Below, one piece after another: positions 44,645 to 53,335 of a stretch of 64,000 bases of DNA. A program made the translations under genes and the position numbers. Positions within the stretch are counted from its first letter, which is position 1. Each line of letters starts with the position of its first letter. The notes beneath the pieces were generated by a model. That model did no database searches and was not told the DNA's origin. It saw nothing but the letters and a program-made list of their open reading frames with translations. Source of the stretch: Streptomyces puniciscabiei (GTDB lineage Bacteria; Actinomycetota; Actinomycetes; Streptomycetales; Streptomycetaceae). The stretch covers positions 6,366,001-6,430,000 of the forward strand of contig NZ_VFNX01000001.1 in assembly GCF_006715785.1 (NCBI RefSeq), read 5' to 3'.

Positions 44645-45835
44645 ATGCGTCTGCGGGGTGTCTGGCGGGACCGGCTCCCGGAACAGCGGCGCGGTCTGTT
44701 GATGACGGCGCTGGCGCTGATCGTGGCCATCGCTGCGGTGGACATCGGTATCGGGACCAGTGTTCATCTGGGCCCGCTGCTGGTCATCGCGCCGACGTTG
44801 ACCGCCGCCTTCGCCGGTCCGCGGCTTACCGCTCTGGTCGGGGCTCTGGCGGAGGTCGCCTTGGTGATCATCGCGATTTTCCACGGCGGGCTGACCACGA
44901 CCAACCACGTGGCGCAGCTGATCGCCCTGGCTGTGCTGTCAGCTCTGGTGGTCTTCGTCTGTTATGTGCGGGAGCGGCATGCCCGGGAGCTGAGCCGGTT
45001 GCGGTCGGTGGCTGAGACGGCGCAGCGGGTTCTGCTGCGGCCTCCACCTCGCCGGATCGGGCCGTTGCGGGTGGCCTGGCTGTATCTGGCGGCCGAGGAC
45101 GAGGCCCAGATCGGGGGCGACCTGTTGGCGGTCGCCCGCGCTGATCACCCCTGCACCCGGGTACTCATCGGCGACGTACGAGGCCATGGTCTTGCCTCCG
45201 TCGGCGAAGCATCGGTGGCGATGAGTGCGTTCCGTGAGGGCGCTCACCGGTACCCCTCCTTGCCCGAGCTCGCCACCGCCGTCGAAGAGAGCATCTGCCG
45301 GAACCTGGAGGAGGTCGCCGACACCGCGCACGATGCCGGCGAGCACTTCATCACCGCCATCATGATCGACATCCCCGATCAGGGCCCACCGGCTGAGATG
45401 CTCAACTGCGGCCATCCGCCGCCCCTGCTGATCCGCGGCGGCCAGGTGACTGCCCTGAACTCCCGCCGCCCCGCACCCCCATGGGGCCTGCATGCCCTGT
45501 GCGTACTCAACGACCGGACCGACCGGTTCGCCTTGGAACCGGGCGACATGCTGCTGCTCTACACCGACGGTGTGATCGAAGCCCGCTCACCGACCGGAGC
45601 CTTCTACCCGCTCGCCGAACGCGTCGCTTCCTTCCCCGCCTCAAGCCCCGACGCCTTGCTGCACCACATTCACCGCGACCTGCTCGCGCACTCCGGCGAG
45701 CAGCTCACCGACGACGCCGCTTTCCTGATCATCGAACGTATCCCCTCGCGTCATCTGCACCGGCCGCTCGTCGCGTCCCATGCCGACGGTCGCACTCGTC
45801 CACAGCCAGCTGGCCGTCACGGTCTGGCCCGCTGA
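44645..45835 (+). CDS. Membrane-bound SpoIIE-type PP2C phosphatase
   Basis: Protein of 396 aa. Three or four N-terminal membrane helices (LLMTALALIVAIAAVDIGIG, LVGALAEVALVIIAIFHGGL, LIALAVLSALVVFVCYV) lead to a SpoIIE PP2C domain with the metal-binding pattern GGDLLAVARA, IGDVRGHGLASVGEAS, MLNCGHPPPLLI and LEPGDMLLLYTDGVIEAR ... LTDDAAFLIIERI. It would dephosphorylate an anti-sigma antagonist. Start ATG 44645 has AAAGGAG about 12 bases upstream. A broken copy of its catalytic domain lies at 63215-63641. Confidence 0.88.
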   Translation: MRLRGVWRDRLPEQRRGLLMTALALIVAIAAVDIGIGTSVHLGPLLVIAPTLTAAFAGPRLTALVGALAEVALVIIAIFHGGLTTTNHVAQLIALAVLSALVVFVCYVRERHARELSRLRSVAETAQRVLLRPPPRRIGPLRVAWLYLAAEDEAQIGGDLLAVARADHPCTRVLIGDVRGHGLASVGEASVAMSAFREGAHRYPSLPELATAVEESICRNLEEVADTAHDAGEHFITAIMIDIPDQGPPAEMLNCGHPPPLLIRGGQVTALNSRRPAPPWGLHALCVLNDRTDRFALEPGDMLLLYTDGVIEARSPTGAFYPLAERVASFPASSPDALLHHIHRDLLAHSGEQLTDDAAFLIIERIPSRHLHRPLVASHADGRTRPQPAGRHGLAR

Positions 45836-45854
45836 ACACGTTCCGCGCATTCCC

Positions 45855-46019
45855 TCATCCCGATGCGAGCGGGCGACCGCCATGCTCTTCCGCTGCACAG
45901 TCTGCGGCGCCCACCTCGCCTACGCCGGCGGAGGCGGTGCCCCCGGCGCCGAGGAGGGCTGCCGCGGCGATGGCGGCCGAGGTGGTCGCGAGAGCGGCCC
46001 GCTGCACGATCTTGTGCAT
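45855..46019 (-). CDS. Very small secreted peptide, 54 aa
   Basis: The frame encodes MHKIVQRAALATTSAAIAAA, ALLGAGGTASA and then a mature part of only about 23 residues (GVGEVGAADCAAEEHGGRPL ASG) with one cysteine. Ribosome site GGGAG 6 bases before ATG 46019 is strong. The signal peptide resembles those of the two FYPW proteins, but the aromatic tail is absent, so this is either a truncated relative or an unrelated secreted peptide. Confidence 0.5.
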   Translation of the reverse strand: MHKIVQRAALATTSAAIAAAALLGAGGTASAGVGEVGAADCAAEEHGGRPLASG

Positions 46020-46046
46020 GGTCGTCTCCCTGTCACAAGGGCTGGT

Positions 46047-46117
46047 CGTGGTGGGGCGGCCAGGGCCTGAAACCCCTTTCTATGCGCTGTATGGGGCCGC
46101 CCCCCGACCCCACCACG
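46047..46117 (-). other. Long hairpin in the leader of the small secreted peptide gene
   Basis: CGTGGTGGGGCGGCC (46047-46061) pairs imperfectly with GGCCGCCCCCCGACCCCACCACG (46095-46117), loop about 33 bases. It lies 28 bp upstream of the peptide's ATG on the minus strand, so it could be a leader structure or the terminator of a lost upstream gene. Confidence 0.35.
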
Positions 46118-46598
46118 CGGTCCGCACCGCACTTCCTGCCAGCAACGCCCCGCCATGCGGGGAGCCGTCGAGAGAAGGGCGGACGCCACGGACGCCGTGC
46201 TCCTGGAGCTGTTGGAGGAGCATGGGAAGGCGCCTCCGTCAAGGGCGAGACCAAGCGGCTGAACGCATCGAAGGGCGAGGGCAGCACCGGCATGAACCTC
46301 TGATCGTGCTTGCGGCGCGAAGAGAGAGCGTCGCACGACACCAATGGCGCGCGAGCTACTCCGTTTCGTTTCGAAGCGCGGGTTGCGGACGGGCGCTGCT
46401 CACATGGGTGCGGTGAGCCCAAAGCAAGCGGAATTTTGAGTTCCGGAGACCAAGATCCCGTGCCGTGGTCGCGGGTTGACTGCTCTGTGTGGGTGGCAGG
46501 AGCCGGCCACTCGGCCTGGCCGCCGGGCCGTCACCGTGGTGCTGTGACGGTGTCTGCGCGGCCGGGCCGACGGAACTGAAGCACGGTGCGAGGCACAC
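46118..46598. other. Gene-free stretch
   Basis: About 480 bp before the lipocalin-like gene. No gene, RNA or clear repeat recognised; promoters for the flanking genes are expected here. Confidence 0.45.
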
Positions 46599-46988
46599 AT
46601 GGACAGTTTGCTCGGAGCTTGGATCCTTGAGGACTTCTCGCTGACACGACAGGGGACGGTCGTCCGTCCGCTCGGGGAGCGTCCCAGGGGGGTGCTGCAC
46701 TACGCCGCCGACGGCTGGATGAGCGCACTGCTGACAGTCCATCCCGATGACGCCCCGTTCGTATCCCTGTTCGATGAGGCAGCCGCCGGGACCGTGGCGT
46801 ACGCCGGGCGCTGGGAGCGCGAGGCGGACGGGTCGGTCGTGCACCACGTTCAGGCCAGTCACTACGCACCCTGGACGGGGACGGACCTGGTACGCGAGGT
46901 CCGGTTCGGCCCGGGACGGCTGGAGCTGACGGCTGCCGGGGCCGACGACTCCCAGGTGCGCATTGTCTGGCGACGGGCCGACGCCTGA
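46599..46988 (+). CDS. Lipocalin-like domain protein
   Basis: Protein of 129 aa: LLGAWILEDFSLTRQGTVVR, the GVLHYAADGWMSALL segment, AYAGRWEREADGSVVHHVQ and VREVRFGPGRLELTA form the short beta-barrel pattern of the lipocalin-like (lipocalin_5) family. Function unknown; such proteins may bind small ligands or act in polyketide or aromatic metabolism. It precedes the meta-cleavage operon on the same strand by about 125 bp. Confidence 0.78.
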   Translation: MDSLLGAWILEDFSLTRQGTVVRPLGERPRGVLHYAADGWMSALLTVHPDDAPFVSLFDEAAAGTVAYAGRWEREADGSVVHHVQASHYAPWTGTDLVREVRFGPGRLELTAAGADDSQVRIVWRRADA

Positions 46989-47112
46989 CGACGTAGGGCG
47001 GGTCGGTCTCCCGCCACACAGCCGGAGCAGTGACAACGACCGTCCGACTGATCACCCGATCGTCCCGTTCCCCCTTTCCCTTTTCGCTTTCTGAACATGG
47101 AGGTGTTGTGCC

Positions 47113-47988
47113 GTGCGGACAGCCACGCTCAACAGCCGTCTCGTGCTCGTCTTCCCCGACGGCGCCGTAGATGTGGAGAAGGCCAGCGACGGCCTGTTCT
47201 CCTCGGACCCGCAGGCGGTCTTCGACCGCTGGGCCGAGTTCCGCGACTGGGCCCAGTCGGCGGCCGCGACCGGCCACGAGCGGATCGCCGTGGTGGAGCA
47301 GCAGCTGGGCGCGCCGGTGCCGCGCCCGCGGCAGGTCTTCGCGGTCGGGCTGAACTACGCCGACCACGTGGCGGAGTCGGGGGTCGCCGTACCGGAGCGT
47401 CCCGCTGTCTTCACCAAGTACGTCACGTCCCTGACCGGGCCCTACGCCACGGTCGAGCTGCCGAGTGCCCTGGTCGACTGGGAGGTCGAGCTGGTAGCGG
47501 TGATCGGTCGTGAGGCGCACCAGGTCGCCGCCTCGGACGCGTGGCAGTACGTCGCCGGCCTCACGCTCGGCCAGGACCTGTCCGAGCGCGGCATCCAGTT
47601 GTCGGGACCGGCACCCCAGTTCTCCCTCGGCAAGTCGTTCCCCGGCTTCAGCCCGACCGGGCCGGTGCTGGTCACCCCGGACGAGTTCGACAACCCCGAC
47701 GACCTCGCGCTCGGCTGCGCGATCGACGGCGAGACCATGCAGGACTCCCGTACCTCCCAGATGATCTTCTCGGTGTCCGAGCAGATCGCCTGGATGTCGT
47801 CGATCTGCACACTGCTGCCCGGCGACCTGATCTTCACCGGCACCCCGGCCGGCGTGGGCGGCGCCCGGAACCCGCGCCGGTTCCTGGCCCCCGGCGAGGA
47901 ACTGTGCAGCTGGATCGACGGCATCGGTGAGCTGCGCAACCCCCTGGTCGCCGGCCCCACCTACCCCGAAGGCACCCAGCCCGTCTGA
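47113..47988 (+). CDS. Fumarylacetoacetate hydrolase-family protein
   Basis: Protein of 291 aa. FAH fold signature: VFAVGLNYADHVAESG, FTKYVTSLTGPYATVELP, VDWEVELVAVIGREAHQ with metal-binding acidic residues, LTLGQDLSERGIQ, and the end LLPGDLIFTGTPAGVG. It would hydrolyse or hydrate the ring-fission product in a meta-cleavage route. GTG 47113 follows GGAGG. First gene of a tight set with the extradiol dioxygenase and the hydroxylase. Confidence 0.88.
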   Translation: MRTATLNSRLVLVFPDGAVDVEKASDGLFSSDPQAVFDRWAEFRDWAQSAAATGHERIAVVEQQLGAPVPRPRQVFAVGLNYADHVAESGVAVPERPAVFTKYVTSLTGPYATVELPSALVDWEVELVAVIGREAHQVAASDAWQYVAGLTLGQDLSERGIQLSGPAPQFSLGKSFPGFSPTGPVLVTPDEFDNPDDLALGCAIDGETMQDSRTSQMIFSVSEQIAWMSSICTLLPGDLIFTGTPAGVGGARNPRRFLAPGEELCSWIDGIGELRNPLVAGPTYPEGTQPV

Positions 47989-48051
47989 CGCGCGGCCTCA
48001 CACCTGTCCGCGTACACCACCCGCACACTGAAGCTCTTTGAGGAGACTGCC

Positions 48052-48975
48052 ATGGCCCTGCACCGCGTGGCGCACATCACGATCGGGGTGCCCAATGTGG
48101 CCGACACCTCGGCCTACTACGCCGATTTCGGACTGACCGACCTCGGCGACGGCCGGTTCGCCACTGCCGACGGTGGCGAACAGCTCAAGATCATTCACGC
48201 GGCGCGGCGCCGCCTGGAGGAACTCACCCTGAGCGCCGACGACCAGGACGACCTCGGGCGGATCGGCTCGGCCCTCGACCGGCTCGAGGTGCCGTTCGTC
48301 CGGGACACCCACCGCCTGCGCGCGGTCGACCCGGGCACCGAGGTGACGGTGACCGTCGAGGTGCAGCCGCGCATCGTGCAGCCCGCCGCCGCGCGGATGC
48401 CGTACAACGCTCCCGGGCGGATCGAGCGGACCGGCGAGCGTGCCCCCGGCGTGCTGCGTGAGGGTCCGGTGCGCGTCCGCCGCCTCGGACACGTCGTCCT
48501 GGGCTCCACCGACCAGGAAGCCTCCCAGCGCTTCTTCACCGAAGGGCTCGGCTTCAAGGTCAGCGACCTGGTACCGGGCGCGGCGTTCCTGCGGTGCTCC
48601 ACCGACCACCACAACGTCCTCGTCCAGAAGGCCCCCATCTCCTTCCTGCACCACACCTCCTGGCAGGTGGACGACGTGGACGAGGTGGGACGCGGCGCCA
48701 CCCGGATGCTGGAGGACCACCCCGAGCGCCACGTCTGGGGTCTGGGCCGCCACCAGCTGGGGTCGAACTTCTTCTGGTACCTCCGGGACCCGGCCGGCAA
48801 CTTCTCCGAGTACTACTCCGACATGGACTGCATCGTCGACGACCAACTGTGGACCCCCGGGACGTGGGAGGACGCCCGCCTCGCCCTGTACAACTGGGGC
48901 CCGCCCGTACCGCCGTCCTTCCTCCGCCCCGAGGACCTCGCCGCGATGATGACCGGCGCGCACGACGCCGGCTGA
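48052..48975 (+). CDS. Extradiol (VOC-type) ring-cleavage dioxygenase
   Basis: Protein of 307 aa with two vicinal-oxygen-chelate domains. The second carries the likely Fe(II) triad: His in RLGHVVLGS, His in FLHHTSWQVDD and Glu in GNFSEYYSDM. It would cleave a catechol-type ring made by the adjacent MhpA-like hydroxylase. ATG 48052 has GAGGAG about 7 bases upstream. The first VOC domain begins HRVAHITIGVPNVADTS, as in 2,3-dihydroxyphenylpropionate- or catechol-2,3-dioxygenase-like enzymes. Substrate not certain. Confidence 0.87.
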   Translation: MALHRVAHITIGVPNVADTSAYYADFGLTDLGDGRFATADGGEQLKIIHAARRRLEELTLSADDQDDLGRIGSALDRLEVPFVRDTHRLRAVDPGTEVTVTVEVQPRIVQPAAARMPYNAPGRIERTGERAPGVLREGPVRVRRLGHVVLGSTDQEASQRFFTEGLGFKVSDLVPGAAFLRCSTDHHNVLVQKAPISFLHHTSWQVDDVDEVGRGATRMLEDHPERHVWGLGRHQLGSNFFWYLRDPAGNFSEYYSDMDCIVDDQLWTPGTWEDARLALYNWGPPVPPSFLRPEDLAAMMTGAHDAG

Positions 48976-48998
48976 ACAGACGAAAAGGAACGCACATC

Positions 48999-50639
48999 AT
49001 GAGCACCTCGACCGAGGGTCTCGCCGCGGAGACCTACGACGTGCTGGTCGTCGGCGCTGGTCCGGTCGGGCTGGCCACGGCCGTCCAGCTGGCCACCCGA
49101 GGCCGCCGCGTCGGCATCGTCGAACGCTGGCCGCAGCCCTACCCGCTGCCACGCGCGGTCGTCTTCGACCACGAGGCCGGCCGCATCCTGGCATCGCTGG
49201 GGTTGGACATGGCCGCTGTCAGCGAACCCGCTGTCGACTACGAGTGGCGCAACGGAGAGGGTCAGCTACTCCTCCGTTTCGACTTCTCGGACGACAACTA
49301 CTCCGGCTGGCCCAACATGAGCGCGTTCAACCAGCCCACCGTGGAGAAGGCCCTGAACGAGCGCGTCCAGTCGCTGCCGGGGATCGACGTCCTGCGCGGC
49401 TGGGAAGCCGTGGCCGTCCAGGCGGGCCCCACGGCGGTGGAAGTCACCGTGGCGGAGAGCGCGGGAGACGAGCCCCTGCTCCGTGACGGGGTGCGCGCGC
49501 AGCGTACCCTCCGGGCCGCGTACGTCGTCGGCTGCGACGGCGCCAACAGCTTCATCCGCTCGTGCATGCGCACCTCGGTCACCGACCTCGGCTTCAAGTA
49601 CGACTGGCTGGTCCTCGACGTCGTGCCCCATGACCGGGACCGCGCATGGACGCCACGGAACCTGCAGCTCTGCGATCCGGCCCGGCCGACCACAGCGGTG
49701 GTCGGCGGCCCCGGCCGCCGTCGGTGGGAATTCATGCGCCTGCCCGGCGAGTCCATCGCCGAGCTCCTCCAGGCCGAGACCGCCTGGAAGCTGCTCGAGC
49801 CGTGGGACCTGCACCCGGACAACGCCACCCTGGAGCGGCAGACCGTCTACACCTTCCGGGCACGCTGGGCGGACTCCTGGCGCGACGGCCGGCTGCTGCT
49901 CGCCGGGGACGCGGCCCACCAGATGCCGCCGTTCGCCGGGCAGGGCCTGTGCTCGGGCCTCCGTGACGCCATCAACCTGAGCTGGAAGCTCGACCTGGTG
50001 CTGTCCGGGAAAGCCGACGACAGTCTGCTGGACACATACACCACCGAGCGATGCCAGCATCTGCAGAACGCGATCGAGAAGTCCGTGATGCTGGGGAGGG
50101 TCATCTGCGAGCCGGACCCGGTCGCGGCCGCCGAGCGCGACGCCCGCATGATCGCCGATCAGCAGGCAGGCCGCGTACCACAAGGAGATCAGTTCCTGGG
50201 GACCTTCACCGGCGGACTGCTGGACCGCGACTGCACCGGCGCCACCGCGGAGCCGACCGGGCAGCTCAGCCGGCAGGGACGGGTGCGGTTCAGGGGCCGT
50301 ACCGGCATGTTCGACGAAACCGTCGGCATCGGGCTCACCCTGCTCACCACCGGTGATCCGCGTGACGGGCTCGACGAGGACACCCTGGCCTGGTGCGAGC
50401 AGGTCGGGCTCCGCCTGCTGAGGATCACCGACGACCCGGCGGCGAACGGCCCCGACGACGTCGTCGATCTCGACCGCACCTACCTGTCCGACCTGGCCCG
50501 TTCGGGCATCGAGGCCATGCTGGTGCGCCCCGACTTCTACGTCTTCGGCGGCGCCAAGAGTACGGCCGACCTCCCGCGTCTGGTCACTGCGCTGCGCGGC
50601 GGGCTCACGGCGGCCCCCGCCCCGGAGGTCACCGCTTGA
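48999..50639 (+). CDS. MhpA-like FAD-dependent aromatic hydroxylase
   Basis: Group A flavoprotein monooxygenase of 546 aa. FAD motif VVGAGPVGLATAVQLATRGR, the DG motif region YVVGCDGANSFIR, and the GD motif LLLAGDAAHQMPPFAGQG are all present. PRAVVFDHEAGRIL and the C-terminal thioredoxin-like tail match 3-(3-hydroxyphenyl)propionate hydroxylases. It adds an ortho hydroxyl to a phenol, feeding the extradiol dioxygenase 23 bp upstream. ATG 48999 with AAAGGA 9 bases before. A perfect 21-bp hairpin closes the operon. Confidence 0.88.
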   Translation: MSTSTEGLAAETYDVLVVGAGPVGLATAVQLATRGRRVGIVERWPQPYPLPRAVVFDHEAGRILASLGLDMAAVSEPAVDYEWRNGEGQLLLRFDFSDDNYSGWPNMSAFNQPTVEKALNERVQSLPGIDVLRGWEAVAVQAGPTAVEVTVAESAGDEPLLRDGVRAQRTLRAAYVVGCDGANSFIRSCMRTSVTDLGFKYDWLVLDVVPHDRDRAWTPRNLQLCDPARPTTAVVGGPGRRRWEFMRLPGESIAELLQAETAWKLLEPWDLHPDNATLERQTVYTFRARWADSWRDGRLLLAGDAAHQMPPFAGQGLCSGLRDAINLSWKLDLVLSGKADDSLLDTYTTERCQHLQNAIEKSVMLGRVICEPDPVAAAERDARMIADQQAGRVPQGDQFLGTFTGGLLDRDCTGATAEPTGQLSRQGRVRFRGRTGMFDETVGIGLTLLTTGDPRDGLDEDTLAWCEQVGLRLLRITDDPAANGPDDVVDLDRTYLSDLARSGIEAMLVRPDFYVFGGAKSTADLPRLVTALRGGLTAAPAPEVTA

Positions 50640-50770
50640 GCCACCGGCGCCACAGCCGGTGCCCATGGCCGGACGCGCCGAGCACAGCGACGCGCGGCAC
50701 GGGGCGGCGCTTCACGCACCGCGCCGCGCCGCCGCGCGGGGTGAGCAACCCCTGCCGGTGAACGGTGCGA

Positions 50771-50816
50771 CCGTGCAGGCCGGCGGCAGGACGCATCCTG
50801 CCGCCGGCCTGCACGG
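50771..50816. terminator. Perfect 21-bp hairpin terminator
   Basis: Arms 50771-50791 and 50796-50816 are perfectly complementary (CCGTGCAGGCCGGCGGCAGG plus A) around a CGCA loop. It lies about 130 bp after the hydroxylase stop and before the PucR gene. Very stable and without a T-run, as is usual in high-GC actinobacteria. Confidence 0.8.
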
Positions 50817-50947
50817 CGGCGCTCGTCGTCCTCAGCGGCGGGGTCCGCGGCTGCTCGACTCAGCAGGGAAGATATGGTTCCCTGACCTGGGTTGCAGCTG
50901 CGAGCGGCCCGCTCGCCCACCTTCCCCGCGACGGAGGGACGAGAAGC

Positions 50948-52252
50948 GTGAGGGGACAGTGGCTCCAGTGGTTGCGGCCGGACCCCGGCCGCCTGACCGA
51001 GCCCGTCCTGTCACCGGCGGAACTGGCCGTGGCACGCACGGAACTCGGCGCGGGCCCGGTCGAGTGGGCGCTCCAGAGCGCCGACGCCATCGCGGAGGAG
51101 GTCCTCAGGAAGGTGCCCGAGCACGGCGGCGGTCCCGCTGCCGCGACCACCCTGCGGCGTGTGACCCAGTCCGCGGTGCTGACGGGCCTGCACCTGATGG
51201 CCTCCGACATCGGCCGGCCCCTGCCCACCCTCACCGAGGATGCGCTGGAAGGATGCCGGGAGTTCGCGCGCCGCGGCATCCCGCTGGAGCTCGTCCTGCG
51301 GGGGGTGCGGCTCGGGCACGCGCAGCTGGCGCGCGGCCTGGCAGCAGCAGTCGAGGAGCACGTCCCGGCCGACCAGCGCCTGGCCGAGCTGCGCCAGATC
51401 GACGACCTGATGTTCACCTACGTCGACGCCCATTCGAGCGTGATGGCCGAGGAGTACATCGCCGAACGGGACCGCTGGCGCGGCAGTGACGAAGCCGCCC
51501 GCCGCGCCGTCATCGACGAACTGCTGGCCGCCCGCCCGGTCGACCGGGAAGCCGCCGCCCTGCGTCTGCGCTACGACCTGTCAGGCACGCACGTGGCCGC
51601 GGTGCTGTGGGGCGACGACACCGCCACCGCCGCGCCCGCCGCCCAACGGCTGCACCACGCGGCCTCGACCATGGCCCGCGCCCTGGGAGCGGCCAGGACG
51701 CTCGTCATCCCGGCTCACGACAACCATGTGTGGGCATGGTTCGCCGTCAGCGGCAAGACCGGCGAAGACCACGTCCGGCACCTGCGCAGCTCCCTGCCCG
51801 AGCCGGCAGGAGTGCGTGCGGCTCTCGGCCCGCCCGCACCAGGGCCCCACGGCATGCGCCGCAGCCATCTGGGGGCGTTGCAGGCACAACGGATGGCCTC
51901 GCACGCGTCGGGCTCCTGGCTCTGCGACTACCAGGACATCCGCCTGGCGGCCCTCGTCACGGCCGACCCCGAACACGCACGCTGGTTCGTGCAGGAGGTC
52001 CTCGGGCCGCTGGCCTCCGAGGGGGCCCGCCTGCGTGAGCTGCGCGAAACTCTGCGCGTCTACCTCGCCGAGGAACGCAGTCCCCGCGCCGCGGCCGAAC
52101 GCCTGCACGTAGCCCGCAACACCGTCACGTACCGCGTCAAACGCGCGGAGGAACTGCTGCCCGTCACCACCACGGCAATCAGCTCGCTGGAAGTGCGCGT
52201 GGCGCTCGAAATCGCGGCCGCCTCGCCCCTCGGCCCATCGGTCAGGAGCTGA
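50948..52252 (+). CDS. PucR/CdaR-type regulator of the meta-cleavage operon
   Basis: Protein of 434 aa. The middle carries a RsbRD-like helical region and a GGDEF-related linker (LSGTHVAAVLWGDD), and the C-terminus has the PucR HTH: LRVYLAEERSPRAAAERLHV and ARNTVTYRVKRAEELL. GTG 50948 has GGAGG about 11 bases upstream; longer in-frame starts overlap the terminator. Such regulators often control neighbouring aromatic or purine catabolic operons. Confidence 0.85.
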   Translation: MRGQWLQWLRPDPGRLTEPVLSPAELAVARTELGAGPVEWALQSADAIAEEVLRKVPEHGGGPAAATTLRRVTQSAVLTGLHLMASDIGRPLPTLTEDALEGCREFARRGIPLELVLRGVRLGHAQLARGLAAAVEEHVPADQRLAELRQIDDLMFTYVDAHSSVMAEEYIAERDRWRGSDEAARRAVIDELLAARPVDREAAALRLRYDLSGTHVAAVLWGDDTATAAPAAQRLHHAASTMARALGAARTLVIPAHDNHVWAWFAVSGKTGEDHVRHLRSSLPEPAGVRAALGPPAPGPHGMRRSHLGALQAQRMASHASGSWLCDYQDIRLAALVTADPEHARWFVQEVLGPLASEGARLRELRETLRVYLAEERSPRAAAERLHVARNTVTYRVKRAEELLPVTTTAISSLEVRVALEIAAASPLGPSVRS

Positions 52253-52270
52253 GCTCGAGTACAAGGTGCC

Positions 52271-52989
52271 GTGACGGACGGTCCGCCAGACGGAGTCGAG
52301 GGCCGGAGCGGCTGCTTCCGCCGCAAACCTTCACCCCCGTGGTGTGACCGGACCCATTGGCGAACCACGCCGCTTGCCGCACGGACGGCGCAGGCCCGCG
52401 CCGAGACCCGTCAGGCATTGATCCGTGCGGCCCGACAGATCCTCGCGGAGACCGGGGACACCAGCGCCAGCATCCAGGCCATCGCCGAGCGCGCGGATGT
52501 CGGTTTCGGCTCCTTCACAACCACTTCGAGTCCAAGACGGGGCTCTTCGACGCGGCGGTGACGGACGCGCTGGAGGAGTTCGGCCAGGTCATCGACGAGC
52601 GTGTGGAAGGGATCGAGGACCCCGCCGAGCTGGTTGCGGCGGGTTTCCGGCTCTCCGCCCGGATGGCGGACTCCCACCCCGAGCTCATGCGGATCCTGCG
52701 CGACCGCGGCCTGGCCCACATCCACTCCGAGAGTGGCCTGTCGCCACGAGCACGTCGCGATCTGGAACGCGGCATCGCCTCGGGCCGCTTCACCGCTGCC
52801 GACCCGACCACAGCCCTGTCCGCCCTGGGCGGCACCCTGCTGTCGCTGGTGGCGTTGAGGCCGGGACGCCCCGACCCCGACGGCGACGAGGCCGCCTCCG
52901 ACCTGGCGGAGATGGTCCTGCGTATGCTCGGGCTCCCGCCGGAGGACGCGCACGAGGTCACTCGGCGCCCGCTGCCCGATCTCGTCTGA
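52271..52989 (+). pseudogene. TetR-family regulator with a frameshift in the HTH
   Basis: The N-terminal frame reads ALIRAARQILAETGDTSASI, QAIAERADVGFGSF; the other frame resumes at NHFESKTGLFDAAVTDALEE and runs to stop 52989. One T is missing in the conserved FYNHFESK motif near 52520. Elsewhere the sequence is intact, so a sequencing error or recent mutation is possible. The start is uncertain (GTG 52271 is the first in frame). Follows the PucR gene by 19 bp. Confidence 0.72.
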
Positions 52990-53335
52990 GGGTCCGGATT
53001 GGCGCGCCGCCGCTGGCCAAGTCGGCTGGGCCCGTGCTACGGCAGCGTTGCCCTGCAGGCCGGGGCGTAGGAGATCCACGAGGTCGTGGACACCGATGAC
53101 ACGTGGCGGCCCAGGCGTGCGACCCGTTGCGGTGTCATTGGCCAAGCTCCACGGCGTGATCGCCAGTCCGACGGGACATAGCGTCGCCACAGCGAGGCTC
53201 CGGCCGCCTTGGAATGAGCGCCCGCCCCGCTCGGCGGGATGCACGGCGGTGCGGGAGCCCTCCCATGGGTGCCGGGCGGCATGGGGCCAGCGCCGCCCGA
53301 GATGCACCCACGGGCGCTGTTGCTGGACGCGCCAG
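52990..53335. other. Gene-free stretch
   Basis: About 345 bp between convergent genes. No gene or hairpin of note recognised. Confidence 0.45.

Noticed and set aside
45481..46416. 311-aa plus-strand gene downstream of the SpoIIE phosphatase
   Set aside because: Overlaps the phosphatase 3' end in another frame and is rich in Arg/Pro/Ser with no domain.
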